Counted from the stretch's first letter, positions 1 through 8,970 are shown. The stretch is 64,000 bases of DNA from Actinomycetota bacterium (GCA_018268515.1 JAFDWK010000010.1:62001-126000), one strand, 5' to 3'. The notes: generated from the sequence alone by a model not told the origin. Made by a program: numbers and translations.

Positions 1-1092
1 GTGCTGCCCCGGCGGAGTCGACGGCGGCAGTCCGGGCCCCGGGGAGCCGCCGGGAGGCGTCTCCGGCACGTCGGGACGGCCTTCTGCGGGATCACCGGAC
101 GGGGTCGCCCCTCCCGAGCTGCCGCGCGTGATCGGCAGCTCCTGGCTCTCGCTGACCACCTGCGGATGGTAGCGGGCGAGCGTCACGACGCCCCAGCCCG
201 CGATCGCGCCGGAGACGCCGAACGCGATGAACACCCACACCGGGGCCGCCGCGCCCTCCTCCAGCACGAACAGGCCGATCAGCACCGCGACCATCGGATC
301 GATCACCGTGAGGCCCGCGATCACCAGGTCCGGCGGGCCGGAGCCGTATGCCGTCTGGACGAAGTAGGCGCCCGCGGCCCCCGCGGCGATCAGCGCGATC
401 ACGCAGACGGCGGTGAGCCAGTCGAACTGCCCGGCCTGGATCCGGCTGATGACGGCCTTGGCGAGGGTGGCGACGAAGCCGTACAGGATGCCCGCGCCGG
501 TCACGTAGAAGAGGGCGCGCATGCGATGCCGCAGGATCAGCCAGCAGGTGCCCAGCAGGATGATCACGACCAGCAGGATCGTCAGGATCGTGAACAGCTG
601 GATCTCGCTGATCGCGCGCTCCACCGCGAACAGCGCCGCGAACAGCACGAAGACGAAGATGCCGCCCACGCACGCGAAGATCGAGACGAGCGAGCGCTTG
701 GTCGGCGCGACGCCGCTCACCCGCGCGTTCAGCAGGGTCGTGATGACGAGGGCGATCGCGCCCAGGGGCTGCACCACGATCAGCGGGGCTTTGGTGAGCG
801 CCGCGAGCTGGCAGACGATGGCGAGGGCCAGCATGAGCGTGCCGACGATCCAGGAGGGACGCGTGAGCAATCCGCGCACCTGCACCCAGCTGAGCCCTGT
901 AGCCGCGTCGGAGCCGCTGAGGCGCTCGACCTTCTCCACGCCGCGATGCTGGTACTGAGCACCGAGCGACATGAACACGGCACCGGCAAGGGCGAGCGGG
1001 ATGCCCATCAGCAGCCCCGGGTTCTGGAAGACGCCGGCGAGGTGGTCGCCGACGTCCGCCGCGCCCATGGTCCGCGTCAGGTTCTCAAGCAC
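1..1092 (-). CDS. DMT-family membrane transporter, C-terminus cut by window edge
   Basis: At least 364 codons, with the stop off the left edge. The protein has about nine hydrophobic segments, the first near residues 25-42 and the last near 310-330. A Pro/Gly-rich cytoplasmic-looking tail begins around residue 335 (repeats like PPGGSPGPG). Layout and the conserved acidic VLEEG turn late in the membrane part fit the drug/metabolite transporter superfamily common in actinobacteria; the substrate cannot be told. The GTG start is chosen because a TAGGCT hexamer lies exactly six bases upstream, a leaderless arrangement. An in-frame ATG at 1068 is the alternative. Divergent from def. Confidence 0.8.
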   Translation of the reverse strand, partial: MLENLTRTMGAADVGDHLAGVFQNPGLLMGIPLALAGAVFMSLGAQYQHRGVEKVERLSGSDAATGLSWVQVRGLLTRPSWIVGTLMLALAIVCQLAALTKAPLIVVQPLGAIALVITTLLNARVSGVAPTKRSLVSIFACVGGIFVFVLFAALFAVERAISEIQLFTILTILLVVIILLGTCWLILRHRMRALFYVTGAGILYGFVATLAKAVISRIQAGQFDWLTAVCVIALIAAGAAGAYFVQTAYGSGPPDLVIAGLTVIDPMVAVLIGLFVLEEGAAAPVWVFIAFGVSGAIAGWGVVTLARYHPQVVSESQELPITRGSSGGATPSGDPAEGRPDVPETPPGGSPGPGLPPSTPPGQH

Positions 1093-1098
1093 CTCTCG

Positions 1099-1129
1099 AG
1101 CCTACCTGCCGCCCGGCGCCGACTAGGGT
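1099..1129. promoter_or_regulatory. Divergent leaderless promoters, DMT transporter / def
   Basis: On the minus strand TAGGCT (1104-1099) is followed by six bases and the GTG at 1092. On the plus strand TAGGGT (1124-1129) is followed by six bases and the GTG at 1136. Both match an actinobacterial -10 placed so that transcription would begin at or next to the start codon. No Shine-Dalgarno is needed or clearly present. Inferred from spacing only. Confidence 0.55.
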
Positions 1130-1135
1130 TGACGC

Positions 1136-1702
1136 GTGGCTGTGCTTCCGATTCGCATCATGGGCGATCCCGTCCTGCATTCCCCCGCCGACCCGGTCGG
1201 CGAGATCACCGACGAGATCCGCACCCTCGTCGCGGACATGCACGAGACCATGGACACCGCGCCAGGCGTCGGTCTGGCCGCGCCTCAGGTGGGCGTCGGC
1301 CTGCGGATCTACGTGTACTCCTACGTCGACGACGACGAGAACCCCTGGCGCGGCGAGATCATCAACCCCGTGCTGTGGATGGCGCCGCTGGAACCCGGAT
1401 CCCCCGATCCCGACCTGGAGTCCGAAGGCTGCCTGTCCTTCCCCGGCGAGAGGTTCCCGCTGCGCCGCTCCGAGCGCGTACTGGTGACCGGCACCGACCT
1501 GGACGGCGACGAGGTGCGCATCGAGGTCGACGGCTGGCGCGCGCGCATCATGCAGCACGAGTTCGACCACCTGGACGGGATCCTCTACGTCGACCGCCTC
1601 GGCGACGGAGACTGGAAGACGGTGCAGAAGATCGCCCGCAAGCGCGGCTGGGGCCGCCCCGGCGCGAGCTGGGTTCCCGGCATCGATCACCTCGAAGGCT
1701 GA
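1136..1702 (+). CDS. def: Peptide deformylase
   Basis: Removes the N-formyl group from nascent proteins in the cytoplasm; a metalloenzyme. All three family motifs are intact in the 188-aa product: GVGLAAPQVG at residues 44-53, EGCLS at 97-101 (Cys ligand) and HEFDH at 141-145 (two His ligands and the catalytic Glu). Length is normal. The GTG start sits six bases after a TAGGGT -10, so the mRNA is probably leaderless. Monocistronic: the next gene downstream is tRNA-Asn with its own promoter-like TATAGT. The methionine aminopeptidase that acts after it is at 29845. Confidence 0.97.
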   Translation: MAVLPIRIMGDPVLHSPADPVGEITDEIRTLVADMHETMDTAPGVGLAAPQVGVGLRIYVYSYVDDDENPWRGEIINPVLWMAPLEPGSPDPDLESEGCLSFPGERFPLRRSERVLVTGTDLDGDEVRIEVDGWRARIMQHEFDHLDGILYVDRLGDGDWKTVQKIARKRGWGRPGASWVPGIDHLEG

Positions 1703-1736
1703 CCGGGTCAGTCAACCGCCGTCCACGCCATCGTGC

Positions 1737-1757
1737 CAAGAACCGGCGCCGTTCTTG
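1737..1757 (+). terminator. Possible hairpin terminator after def
   Basis: Seven-base arms CAAGAAC and GTTCTTG around a 7-base loop, 35 bases beyond the def stop. There is no T-run. Weak. Confidence 0.3.
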
Positions 1758-1883
1758 CCATTTGACTCCGAGATCCAACCGTCTGCACATTCAACCTCGG
1801 TTCCGGCACGGAGGGGCAGCCAACGTCAGCGAGCCGACGCGCCCGGGTGTCGGCCGGTGTCGGAGCGGCGCCACATCCTTTGG

Positions 1884-1889
1884 TATAGT
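1884..1889 (+). promoter_or_regulatory. -10 box of tRNA-Asn
   Basis: TATAGT 30 bases upstream of the mature tRNA 5' end is the best -10 match in the stretch. A convincing -35 is not visible. Confidence 0.45.
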
Positions 1890-1918
1890 TGACGAGTTGC
1901 CCGCGCAGCGGGAAGCAT

Positions 1919-1991
1919 TCCTCGGTAGCTCAATTGGCAGAGCAGCCGGCTGTTAACCGGCAGGTTCTTGGTTCGAGTCCAAGCCGGGGAG
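1919..1991 (+). tRNA. tRNA-Asn (GTT anticodon)
   Basis: A full cloverleaf can be drawn. The acceptor stem TCCTCGG pairs with CCGGGGA (one G-U pair), followed by discriminator G. The D-loop contains AATTGGCAGA. The anticodon stem CCGGC/GCCGG carries loop TGTTAAC with anticodon GTT, and the T arm has GGTTCGAGTCC. CCA is not encoded, as usual in actinobacteria. It stands alone between def and the stress-protein pair. Confidence 0.96.
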
Positions 1992-2000
1992 CGATCCCCC

Positions 2001-2045
2001 GAAGGCCCCCATATCCCTTGATACATCAAGAGGTATGGGGGCTTC
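2001..2045 (+). terminator. Long hairpin downstream of tRNA-Asn
   Basis: The arm GAAGgCCCCCATA (one bulged G) pairs with TATGGGGGCTTC. The inner part CCTTGAT/ATCAAG extends the stem, with a short loop. It starts 10 bases after the tRNA and probably ends its transcript. Confidence 0.7.
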
Positions 2046-2332
2046 TCCGTTCCGCCGGAGCTCCGGACCGTCGCTCTGCAGACGCAGCCCTGCTCCTGGT
2101 GCCCTTCGCCGCGTCCTCGCCGCGGAGCACGTGAAGGCATCCCGCGTCATCGCCTTGATCGTCACCGGCTTGCGACTGAGCCGGACCCGGACCGCGCTCC
2201 GGAACACCGCCATCCCGGCAGCGGCGGGACGGCTTCTAGACCCTCTCGCCCACGGCGCTCAACGGTGCCCTCTTGGTGTTGATCAGGACAGCGGCTCCGT
2301 CCGCGCTCCGGTCCGTCCCGCGGCACCCCGTG
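2046..2332. other. Non-coding stretch, nothing recognised
   Basis: About 290 bases between the tRNA hairpin and the PPOX stop codon. Open frames crossing it have no recognisable domain, and several run through the tRNA. I see no structured element. Confidence 0.5.
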
Positions 2333-2731
2333 TCACTGCGCCTGATCGCCGTGCACGGTCAGCCCGGTCATGCTCTCGATGTGGAACCGCAGCGCCAGAT
2401 CCCTGTCTCCACCCGCCCACGCCGAGACGCGGGGCAGGACCGCCGCAGCCTCCCCCTCCGGGACGCGAGAGAGCCGGCCGTGCATCAGCACGCTCCACGC
2501 CGTGCGCGAGAGGGGCACGTGACCGTCTACTTCGAACGCCACCTCCGACGGCACCTGGGTAAGGACACCGAGGAGTCCTGCGGCCGTGGTGCGCACAAAC
2601 AGATCCCGTCCGGACACCGCGAAATTGACGGGGAGGATCAGCACGCGCGCGTCCTGCACGAACCCGATCCGTCCGACGGTCGTCGCGGTGAGCAGCTCTG
2701 AGCACTGCTGCTCGCTGAGTTCGATGATCAT
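2333..2731 (-). CDS. Pyridoxamine 5'-phosphate oxidase-family protein
   Basis: 132 aa with the opening typical of small flavin-binding PPOX-like split-barrel proteins (LSEQQCSELL, then VGRIGFV and LPVNFAVSGRDLFVRT). Such proteins bind FMN or F420 and may act as nitro- or quinone-type reductases; the substrate is unknown. The start lies 9 bases after the universal stress protein stop, so the two are almost certainly co-transcribed. In other actinobacteria this pairing is common in hypoxia or dormancy regulons; that link is inference here. Confidence 0.8.
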   Translation of the reverse strand: MIIELSEQQCSELLTATTVGRIGFVQDARVLILPVNFAVSGRDLFVRTTAAGLLGVLTQVPSEVAFEVDGHVPLSRTAWSVLMHGRLSRVPEGEAAAVLPRVSAWAGGDRDLALRFHIESMTGLTVHGDQAQ

Positions 2732-2740
2732 GGCCAGCTC

Positions 2741-3583
2741 CTATCGGATGACGGCCGTGGCCGTGGCCGGGTGCCCGAGGACCTCCTGGCTGATGGATCC
2801 CAGCAGGAAGCGCCGGATCGCGCCTCGGCCGTGCGACCCCACGACGCAGAGCGAGGCCGCGGCGGCGAGGTCGTCGATCACGCGAGAGGGATAGCCCCTC
2901 TCGACGACGGGGATGATCGTGAGGTCGGGATAGTCCGTCGACAGTCCGGCGAGGGCGATCGCGAGGATCTCCTCCGTGTCCGTCTGCATCGTGTCCAGGT
3001 AAGACTGCGCGTAGCTGACCAGGCCGTACCCCGGGGCTGTCAGAGGGGTCCACACCGAGACCGCCGTCAACGGTTCCCGGCGTCGGTCGGCCTCCGCAGC
3101 GGCGAAACGCAGTGCGCTCTCGGAGCTCTCGGACCCGTCGACGCCGACGACGATCCCTGTACGCTCGGCAAGGTCGAAGTCCGGCACGACGACGACAGGG
3201 CATTTCGCGCCCGCAGTGATGCGCACCCCGTGGAATCCGCGGACCGAAGGCGATGGTCCGCCCTGGTAGTCGCTGCCGATCACCAGCAGCGCGGCGCCCT
3301 CCGAGAGCGCCACGAGCCGCTCTATGGGGTTGCCCACCTCCACCCGCAGGCCCACCTCAATGCCGCGCTCGGCGTGCTGCTGGGCGTGCTTCTCGAGGAA
3401 GGAGCGCGCCGCGGCCGTCGCCTCGGCCAGAGGCCCGCCTTCGCCGAGAGTACCGACCGCTCCCCCGACGACGGATACCAGCTGCACGCGCTGCGATAGT
3501 TCTGCGGCACGCGCCATCGCCCAGTCCATGACGCGCTCCGCAACCGGTGCGTCCGAGACTCCTACGACGATCGTCTCGGTCAT
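2741..3583 (-). CDS. Tandem-domain universal stress protein
   Basis: 280 aa with two UspA domains (about residues 1-135 and 145-280). The second domain ends with the ATP-binding signature GSHGRGAIRRFLLGS, while the matching part of the first (GSDYQGG...) is degenerate. It probably binds ATP as a pseudo-dimer in a stress response. The ATG at 3583 is preferred over an upstream ATG because AGAGGA lies about 8 bases before it. First gene of a two-gene unit with the PPOX protein. Confidence 0.9.
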   Translation of the reverse strand: MTETIVVGVSDAPVAERVMDWAMARAAELSQRVQLVSVVGGAVGTLGEGGPLAEATAAARSFLEKHAQQHAERGIEVGLRVEVGNPIERLVALSEGAALLVIGSDYQGGPSPSVRGFHGVRITAGAKCPVVVVPDFDLAERTGIVVGVDGSESSESALRFAAAEADRRREPLTAVSVWTPLTAPGYGLVSYAQSYLDTMQTDTEEILAIALAGLSTDYPDLTIIPVVERGYPSRVIDDLAAAASLCVVGSHGRGAIRRFLLGSISQEVLGHPATATAVIR

Positions 3584-3677
3584 GACTCGTCCTCTCATCT
3601 CCGCGTTGCTTCGACAGTAGCCAGAGAAGCCCCCGCAGCGCAGGGGTCGCGCCCGTTTTTATCCCCGCGACGGCGAC

Positions 3678-4448
3678 TCAGCGCTGGTGCTCGGTGCCGG
3701 GCGTCCACAGCAGGTCGGCGCCCGAACCTCGCGCGATGACGTGGCCGTCGCGGATCATCAGCGTCTCGGCTCCGAGCTCGCGGGCGAAGGCCGCGTCGTT
3801 GCTCACCAGCAGCGCGGCCATGCCGCGGCCTGTACGGCGCCGGGTGATCGCGTCGAACACGACCGGGCGCACCTCGAGATCCAGGTTCGCGAGCGGCTCG
3901 TCCGCGATGAGCACCATCGGATCCAGCACCAGCGCTCGCGCGATCGCGACGCGCTGGCGCATCCCGGCGCTGAGCTCGTACGGGAAGGACTCCGCGAGCC
4001 CCAGCGGCAGATGCAGCTCGTCCAGCAGCGTCGCCACCCGGATCGCCAGAGCCTTCACGTTCACCCGCCGCTCACGCTGCAGGATGGGCTCGGCGATGAT
4101 CTCGTGCACGGTCAGTTGCGGAGTGAGCAGTGCTCCCGCGTTCTGCGGCAGGTAGCCTGCCCGGTAGGTGAGCTCGCGCAGCCGGCGCCCCGGGTGCCGC
4201 ACGGCGACGCCGCACACCGTGGCGGATCCGCCGACCACCTTGATCGAGGGATCGGAGATCCCCGCCAGGGCCCCGACCAGTGTCGACTTGCCGGATCCGG
4301 TCGCCCCCGCGATGCACATGAGCTCGCCCGCGGGCAGCGAGAACGTCACGCCGTCGATCGCCCTCGTCGGTGCGGAGTGCCCGATCCGGTCGATCACGAT
4401 GTCCTCGCAGACGATCGCCGCTGCTGCATCCCCCGTCGCACGTGCCAT
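3678..4448 (-). CDS. Orphan ABC transporter ATP-binding protein
   Basis: 256 aa, a single nucleotide-binding domain. Walker A is GATGSGKST (about residue 46), the Q-loop is LPQN, the signature is LSAGMRQRVAIARAL (Met replaces the usual Gln), Walker B is VLIADEP, and a switch-type NDAAF takes the place of the H-loop. It most resembles ATPases of peptide/nickel or antibiotic exporters. No permease or binding protein is adjacent, so the partner is unknown. The start at 4448 has AGGA 8 bases upstream; an ATG three codons earlier is possible. The missing switch His is odd and could mean altered hydrolysis. Confidence 0.8.
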   Translation of the reverse strand: MARATGDAAAAIVCEDIVIDRIGHSAPTRAIDGVTFSLPAGELMCIAGATGSGKSTLVGALAGISDPSIKVVGGSATVCGVAVRHPGRRLRELTYRAGYLPQNAGALLTPQLTVHEIIAEPILQRERRVNVKALAIRVATLLDELHLPLGLAESFPYELSAGMRQRVAIARALVLDPMVLIADEPLANLDLEVRPVVFDAITRRRTGRGMAALLVSNDAAFARELGAETLMIRDGHVIARGSGADLLWTPGTEHQR

Positions 4449-4501
4449 GCGTTCCATCCTGCCGGACACCTCCCCGGGCGGGAACGCGCATCGCGGATGA
4501 G

Positions 4502-6382
4502 TCAGGACTCGAGGAACCTCTGCCGTTCGGCGTCCAGCTCCACGAGCCGGCGTGCGATCGATCGCGCACCGTCGGTGTCGGCGGGCAGTCGCTGGATCTC
4601 GCCGAGCAGCTCGCTCTTCTCCCGCTCCAGGCCGCGCACGATCAGCCGCCGGCACAGGTCTGTCGCCGACGCCCTCGCACCCTGTTCGTCGCGAGCGGGG
4701 AACGCGGCCATGAGCAGCTCCCCCGCGAGGGCGCGATAGGGCTCGCGCACGGCGTCGACCGCCTGCAGTGCCCACCCGGGCCGCTGCCGGTCCTGCACCT
4801 GGGCGACGGCATCGCGGACCGCATCCAGTCCCGGCACCGTGAACGAGGTGCCCATCGCACGCTGCAGCAACTCGGAATCGAGCTGGTGGCCATACTGCAG
4901 GGCGCCCATCAGGGCGTCCCGTTCCAGGGGCGCATCCCCCGTGCGCGGGAGCGTGGCCAGGGTCACGACCGGGATCGGCGCGGGTGCCTCGGCGCCGCCG
5001 GGCGCGGACGCTCCGGGGGATCCGCTGCGCTGCTCCTGCGAGCCTGCGTCGCCCTGACGCCGGCGGCGCTCGTTGCGGCGCACCTCCGCATGCACGTCCG
5101 CCGGATCCATGCCGAGACGGCGGGCGAGGATCCGCTCGTACTCCGGCCGCAGCAGCCGATCGCGGATCTCCGCGACGATCGGCGCGGCGGCGCGCAGCGC
5201 ACCCACGCGTCCCTCCGCCGTGTGCAGGTCGAAGGCGGCGATCTTGCGGTCGATCACGAACTCGAACATCGGCGCCTTGGCCGACATGAGTCCGCGCACG
5301 GCCTGATCCCCGCGCTGCAGTCGCAGGTCGCACGGGTCCAGTCCGTCGGGCGCGACCGCGACGAACGTCTGCGCGTTGAACCGGTCGTCCTCGGCGAACG
5401 CGCGCAGCGCCGCCTTCTGCCCCGCCTCGTCGCCGTCGAACGTGAACACCACCTCACCGGCCGCGGAGTCGTCGCCCATCACGCGGCGCAGCAGCTTGAT
5501 GTGCTCGGCGCCGAACGCCGTGCCGCAGGTCGCGATCGCGGTGGTGACCCCCGCCAGATGGCAGGCCATCACGTCGGTGTACCCCTCGACCACGACGACG
5601 CGCTTGGGGTCGCCGCGGGAGATGTCGCGCTTGGCGAGGTCGAGCCCGTAGAGCACCTGCGCCTTCTTGTAGAGGATCGTCTCGGGCGTGTTCAGGTACT
5701 TCGGGCCCTTGTCGTCGTCGTAGAGCTTGCGCGCGCCGAACCCGATCGTCTGCCCCGTCACATCGCGGATCGGCCAGACCACACGCCCGCGGAACCGGTC
5801 GTAGACGCCCCGCTGGCCCGCCAACACCAGGCCCGCGGCCGTGAGCTCGTCGCGGGTGAAACCCTGCGCGCTGAGGGCCTTGAGCATGCCGTCCCAGCCG
5901 CGAGGCGCGTAGCCGACGCCGAAATGCGCAGCCGCGCCCGCGTCGAAGCCGCGCTGTCCCAGGAACGCCCGCGCGGACTCGGCCTCGGGGCTGAGCAGCT
6001 GACTGCGGAAGAACTCGGCCGCGGCGGTGTTGGCCGCGTAAAGCCGGCTGCGCCCGCTGGTCTCGGGAGCGGGCCCGCCGTCCTCGTAGTGCAGCGTGTA
6101 TCTGACCCGTGCCGCGAGGCGCTCGACGGCCTCGGTGAAGCTCACATGGTCCATCTCGCGCAGGAACGAGTACACGTCGCCGGAGGCGCCGCAGCCGAAG
6201 CAGTGGTAGTACCCGACGGAAGGACGGACGTTGAAGCTCGGGCTCTTCTCGTCGTGGAACGGGCACAGCCCCTTCATCGCCCCGACGCCGGCCGACTTCA
6301 GCGCGACCCGCTCCCCCACGATGTCGGCGATGTTCGTGCGCGCCTTGACCTCGTCGACGTCGGCCTGCAGGATCCGGGGCAT
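4502..6382 (-). CDS. dnaG: DNA primase
   Basis: 626 aa. Makes RNA primers at the replication fork. The N-terminal CHC2 zinc finger is C40, H43, C61, C64. The Toprim core carries VVVVEGYTDVM (near residue 260) and the metal site DGDEAG (near 314). The C-terminal helicase-interaction region is divergent and contains an Ala/Pro-rich linker (about 440-480). Its ATG overlaps the dgt stop in TGATG, so translation is coupled to dgt. In many actinobacteria rpoD follows dnaG; here an ABC ATPase gene does. Confidence 0.96.
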   Translation of the reverse strand: MPRILQADVDEVKARTNIADIVGERVALKSAGVGAMKGLCPFHDEKSPSFNVRPSVGYYHCFGCGASGDVYSFLREMDHVSFTEAVERLAARVRYTLHYEDGGPAPETSGRSRLYAANTAAAEFFRSQLLSPEAESARAFLGQRGFDAGAAAHFGVGYAPRGWDGMLKALSAQGFTRDELTAAGLVLAGQRGVYDRFRGRVVWPIRDVTGQTIGFGARKLYDDDKGPKYLNTPETILYKKAQVLYGLDLAKRDISRGDPKRVVVVEGYTDVMACHLAGVTTAIATCGTAFGAEHIKLLRRVMGDDSAAGEVVFTFDGDEAGQKAALRAFAEDDRFNAQTFVAVAPDGLDPCDLRLQRGDQAVRGLMSAKAPMFEFVIDRKIAAFDLHTAEGRVGALRAAAPIVAEIRDRLLRPEYERILARRLGMDPADVHAEVRRNERRRRQGDAGSQEQRSGSPGASAPGGAEAPAPIPVVTLATLPRTGDAPLERDALMGALQYGHQLDSELLQRAMGTSFTVPGLDAVRDAVAQVQDRQRPGWALQAVDAVREPYRALAGELLMAAFPARDEQGARASATDLCRRLIVRGLEREKSELLGEIQRLPADTDGARSIARRLVELDAERQRFLES

Positions 6383-7767
6383 CAGTGCACCTCGGCGGTG
6401 CGCGCGGAGTCGGCGCTCCGAGCGCCGTGGGCGGCGCGCGGACGTGCGTGCCGCGGCGTCCAGATGCCGACCTCGGCGGGGTCGATGTCGCCGACGAGGC
6501 GGTTGTGCCAGTCGACGGCGGTCTGGTCCGTGAGGCTCGCAACCTGGTCCACGACGACCCTGGCCCGTTCCGCGTCGGATCCGGCCGCATGGAAGTCCGC
6601 CGCGAAGGCCGGCTCGAAGGCGTCGCCGCCGGCCGTCCACAGCGCGTCCGTGGACCACAGCGCGTCGGCCAGGCGCTTCAGCACCCGGCGCTGTTCCTTG
6701 TACACGCCGCGCCGGGCGTCGATCGTGACGATCGCCTGCCCCATGATCCCCTTGAGCACCGCGATCTCGGCCTCGATGACCTTCGGCACCACCACGTGGG
6801 CGCTGTAGCGCGCCAGGCTCGGGCCTGGATACGCCTCCCGCGTCGCGGAGACGGCGGCGCGTGCGAAGCGGCCGATCATGTCGCTGGTGAGGTTCTTCAG
6901 GCGGGCCAGGTCCCGACGGGAGCGGTCGAACGAGCTCAGCCACATCGGCTGACGGGTGAGCCGGTACAGCGCGTCGGCGAGGTCCTCGCGGGTGAAGTCG
7001 TAGCCCACCCACTGCTGCACCCGCCCGACGAGGGCGTGATGCTCGGCCGGATCCGCGAGCTGGGCGACGTCGAGGTAGCCGTTCACGACCGCGTCCTCGA
7101 AGTCGTGCACGGAGTAGGCGATGTCGTCGGAGAGATCCATGATCTCCGCCTCGATGCAGCGCAGACGCCCCGGGGCGCCCTCGCGCATCCAGCGGAACAC
7201 GTCCTCGTCCTCGGGGTAGACGCCGAACTTCAGCCGCCCTCCCGGATCCGGCAGCGGGCTGTCCGCGGTCCACGGGTACTTGCACGTCGCGTCGAGGCTG
7301 GCCCGGGTGAGGTTGAGTCCGACCGAGCGGTCCTGGTCATCGAGCACCTTCGCCTCGAGGCGGGTGAGGATCCGCAGCGACTGGGCGTTGCCCTCGAAGC
7401 CGCCGATGTCCTCGGCCCAGTCGTTGAGCGCGCGTTCGCCGTTGTGCCCGAAGGGGGGATGCCCCAGATCGTGGCTGAGGCATGCGGTGTCGACGACGTC
7501 GGCGGACACGCCGAGGGCGACCGCGAGCTCGCGCCCCACCTGCGCGACCTCGAGGGAGTGCGTCAAGCGGTTGCGGGCGAAGTCGGCGGTCGACGCGGGG
7601 CTCAGCACCTGCGTCTTCGCGGCGAGCCGCCGCAGACCCGCCGAGTGCAGCACGCGGGCGCGGTCGCGCGCGAAGTCGTCGCGCTCGGAGCGGTGCGTCT
7701 CGGCGAAGAAGCGGGCGGCGTCATGCGCGTCGTAGCCGTCGGTCCGCCCCGCCGACTCAACCGCCAC
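6382..7767 (-). CDS. dgt: dNTP triphosphohydrolase (dGTPase-like)
   Basis: 461 aa HD-domain enzyme that splits dNTPs to nucleoside and triphosphate, trimming the dNTP pool. Metal-binding residues are visible: H70 in NRLTHSLEV, the HD pair H99-D100 in SHDLGHPPFGHNGE, and a later DLSDDIAYSVHD block. The GTG start overlaps the dusB 3' end by 11 bases and the stop overlaps the dnaG start. The dusB-dgt-dnaG order is standard in actinobacteria. Confidence 0.93.
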   Translation of the reverse strand: MAVESAGRTDGYDAHDAARFFAETHRSERDDFARDRARVLHSAGLRRLAAKTQVLSPASTADFARNRLTHSLEVAQVGRELAVALGVSADVVDTACLSHDLGHPPFGHNGERALNDWAEDIGGFEGNAQSLRILTRLEAKVLDDQDRSVGLNLTRASLDATCKYPWTADSPLPDPGGRLKFGVYPEDEDVFRWMREGAPGRLRCIEAEIMDLSDDIAYSVHDFEDAVVNGYLDVAQLADPAEHHALVGRVQQWVGYDFTREDLADALYRLTRQPMWLSSFDRSRRDLARLKNLTSDMIGRFARAAVSATREAYPGPSLARYSAHVVVPKVIEAEIAVLKGIMGQAIVTIDARRGVYKEQRRVLKRLADALWSTDALWTAGGDAFEPAFAADFHAAGSDAERARVVVDQVASLTDQTAVDWHNRLVGDIDPAEVGIWTPRHARPRAAHGARSADSARTAEVH

Positions 7768-8911
7768 TGTTCTCGACCTCGGCGCCGCGCATCATGTCGG
7801 TGGTCTCGGACGCGACCTCGCGGGAGTCCAGCCAGCCGTCCGGCAGCGCCGTGCGCTTGGGCGTCCCGGCCCGGCCGCGCTGTCCCTCGGCGGGTGCGCC
7901 CGGGTAGGGGGCGTCACTGAGCGCGCCGAGGATGTCGTCGATCTCCTGCAGCGTGGAGACGCGGGCGAGCGCGGATCGGATGTCGCCGCCGACCGGATAC
8001 CCCTTGAAATACCAGGCGACGTGCTTGCGGATGTCCTTGCAGCCGCGGTCCTCGTCCTCGAAGAACTCGACGAGCAGCTCGGCGTGCCGGCGGAACGCGT
8101 CTTTCACGAACCCGAGCGTCGCATCGACGCGCACCGCGCGCTCGTCGCCGAAGGCCCCCGCGAGCTCGCCGAAGAGCCAGGGGCGGCCCAGGCAGCCGCG
8201 TCCGACCACGACGCCGTCGCAGCCGGTCTCGGCCATCATCCGCACGGCGTCGTCGGCCGACCAGATGTCACCGTTGCCCAGCACCGGGATCGAGGTCACC
8301 GCCTGCTTGAGCTCGCCGATCGCCGACCAGTCCGCATGCCCCGAGTAGTACTCCCCCGCGGTGCGCGCGTGCAGCGCGACCGCGGCGGCGCCGGCGTCCT
8401 CCGCCGCGCGGCCGGCATCGAGGAAGGTCAGGTGGTCCTTGCTGATGCCCTTGCGCATCTTGACCGTGAGCGGCACCTCGCCCGCGGCCTTCACGGCACG
8501 GTCGACGATGTCGGAGAACAGGCCGATCTTCCAGGGCAGGGCCGCCCCGCCGCCCTTGCGGGTGACCTTGGGCACGGGGCAGCCGAAGTTGAGGTCGATG
8601 TGATCGGCGCGGTCCTCCGCGACGATGATCCGCACAGCCTCGGCGATCGTGGCCGGATCCACGCCGTAGAGCTGGATCGACCGCGGGGTCTCGCTCTCGT
8701 GGTGCTGGATCAGCCGCATGGTGATCGCATTGCGCTCCACCAGCGCACGCGAGGTGATCATCTCGCTGACGTACAGGCCGGCTCCGTATTCGCGGCAGAG
8801 GCGACGGAAGGCGGTGTTGGTGATCCCGGCCATCGGCGCGAGCACGACAGGGACGTCGATGCGCAGGGGACCGATCTGCAGGGGGCGGACGGGGGCGGGG
8901 GCGAGAGTCAT
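7757..8911 (-). CDS. dusB: tRNA-dihydrouridine synthase
   Basis: 384 aa FMN-dependent TIM-barrel enzyme reducing uridines in the tRNA D-loop. The FMN-site opening LAPMAGITNTAFR is at 24-37. Catalytic C111 lies in LNFGCPVPKVTRKGGGAAL. GNGDIW and VGRGCLGRPWLF mark the phosphate-binding end. A helical C-terminal domain follows, with a charged tail of about 45 residues beyond the usual end. First gene of dusB-dgt-dnaG. A GACAAT -10-like hexamer lies nine bases before the ATG and there is no good ribosome site. Confidence 0.93.
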   Translation of the reverse strand: MTLAPAPVRPLQIGPLRIDVPVVLAPMAGITNTAFRRLCREYGAGLYVSEMITSRALVERNAITMRLIQHHESETPRSIQLYGVDPATIAEAVRIIVAEDRADHIDLNFGCPVPKVTRKGGGAALPWKIGLFSDIVDRAVKAAGEVPLTVKMRKGISKDHLTFLDAGRAAEDAGAAAVALHARTAGEYYSGHADWSAIGELKQAVTSIPVLGNGDIWSADDAVRMMAETGCDGVVVGRGCLGRPWLFGELAGAFGDERAVRVDATLGFVKDAFRRHAELLVEFFEDEDRGCKDIRKHVAWYFKGYPVGGDIRSALARVSTLQEIDDILGALSDAPYPGAPAEGQRGRAGTPKRTALPDGWLDSREVASETTDMMRGAEVENSGG

Positions 8912-8958
8912 AGCCTGTCCATTGTCCCAGATCCGGGACCCCGGATCCCCGACGCTCC

Positions 8959-8964
8959 TAGGCT
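8959..8964 (+). promoter_or_regulatory. Leaderless -10 for the peroxidase gene
   Basis: TAGGCT followed by six bases and the ATG at 8971. Same spacing as at def, rsmD and ftsY. Confidence 0.5.
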
Positions 8965-8970
8965 GGGGAT

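Noticed and set aside
1..1956. Plus-strand open frame through the DMT gene, def and the tRNA promoter
   Set aside because: It runs through the real def gene in another frame and has Arg/Gly/Asp-rich composition.
2333..3583. PPOX/stress-protein pair as a full dormancy regulon
   Set aside because: Only two genes, and no DosR-type regulator or regulator-site palindrome seen.
4370..6808. Long plus-strand open frame across dnaG
   Set aside because: Antisense shadow of dnaG; no recognisable protein features.
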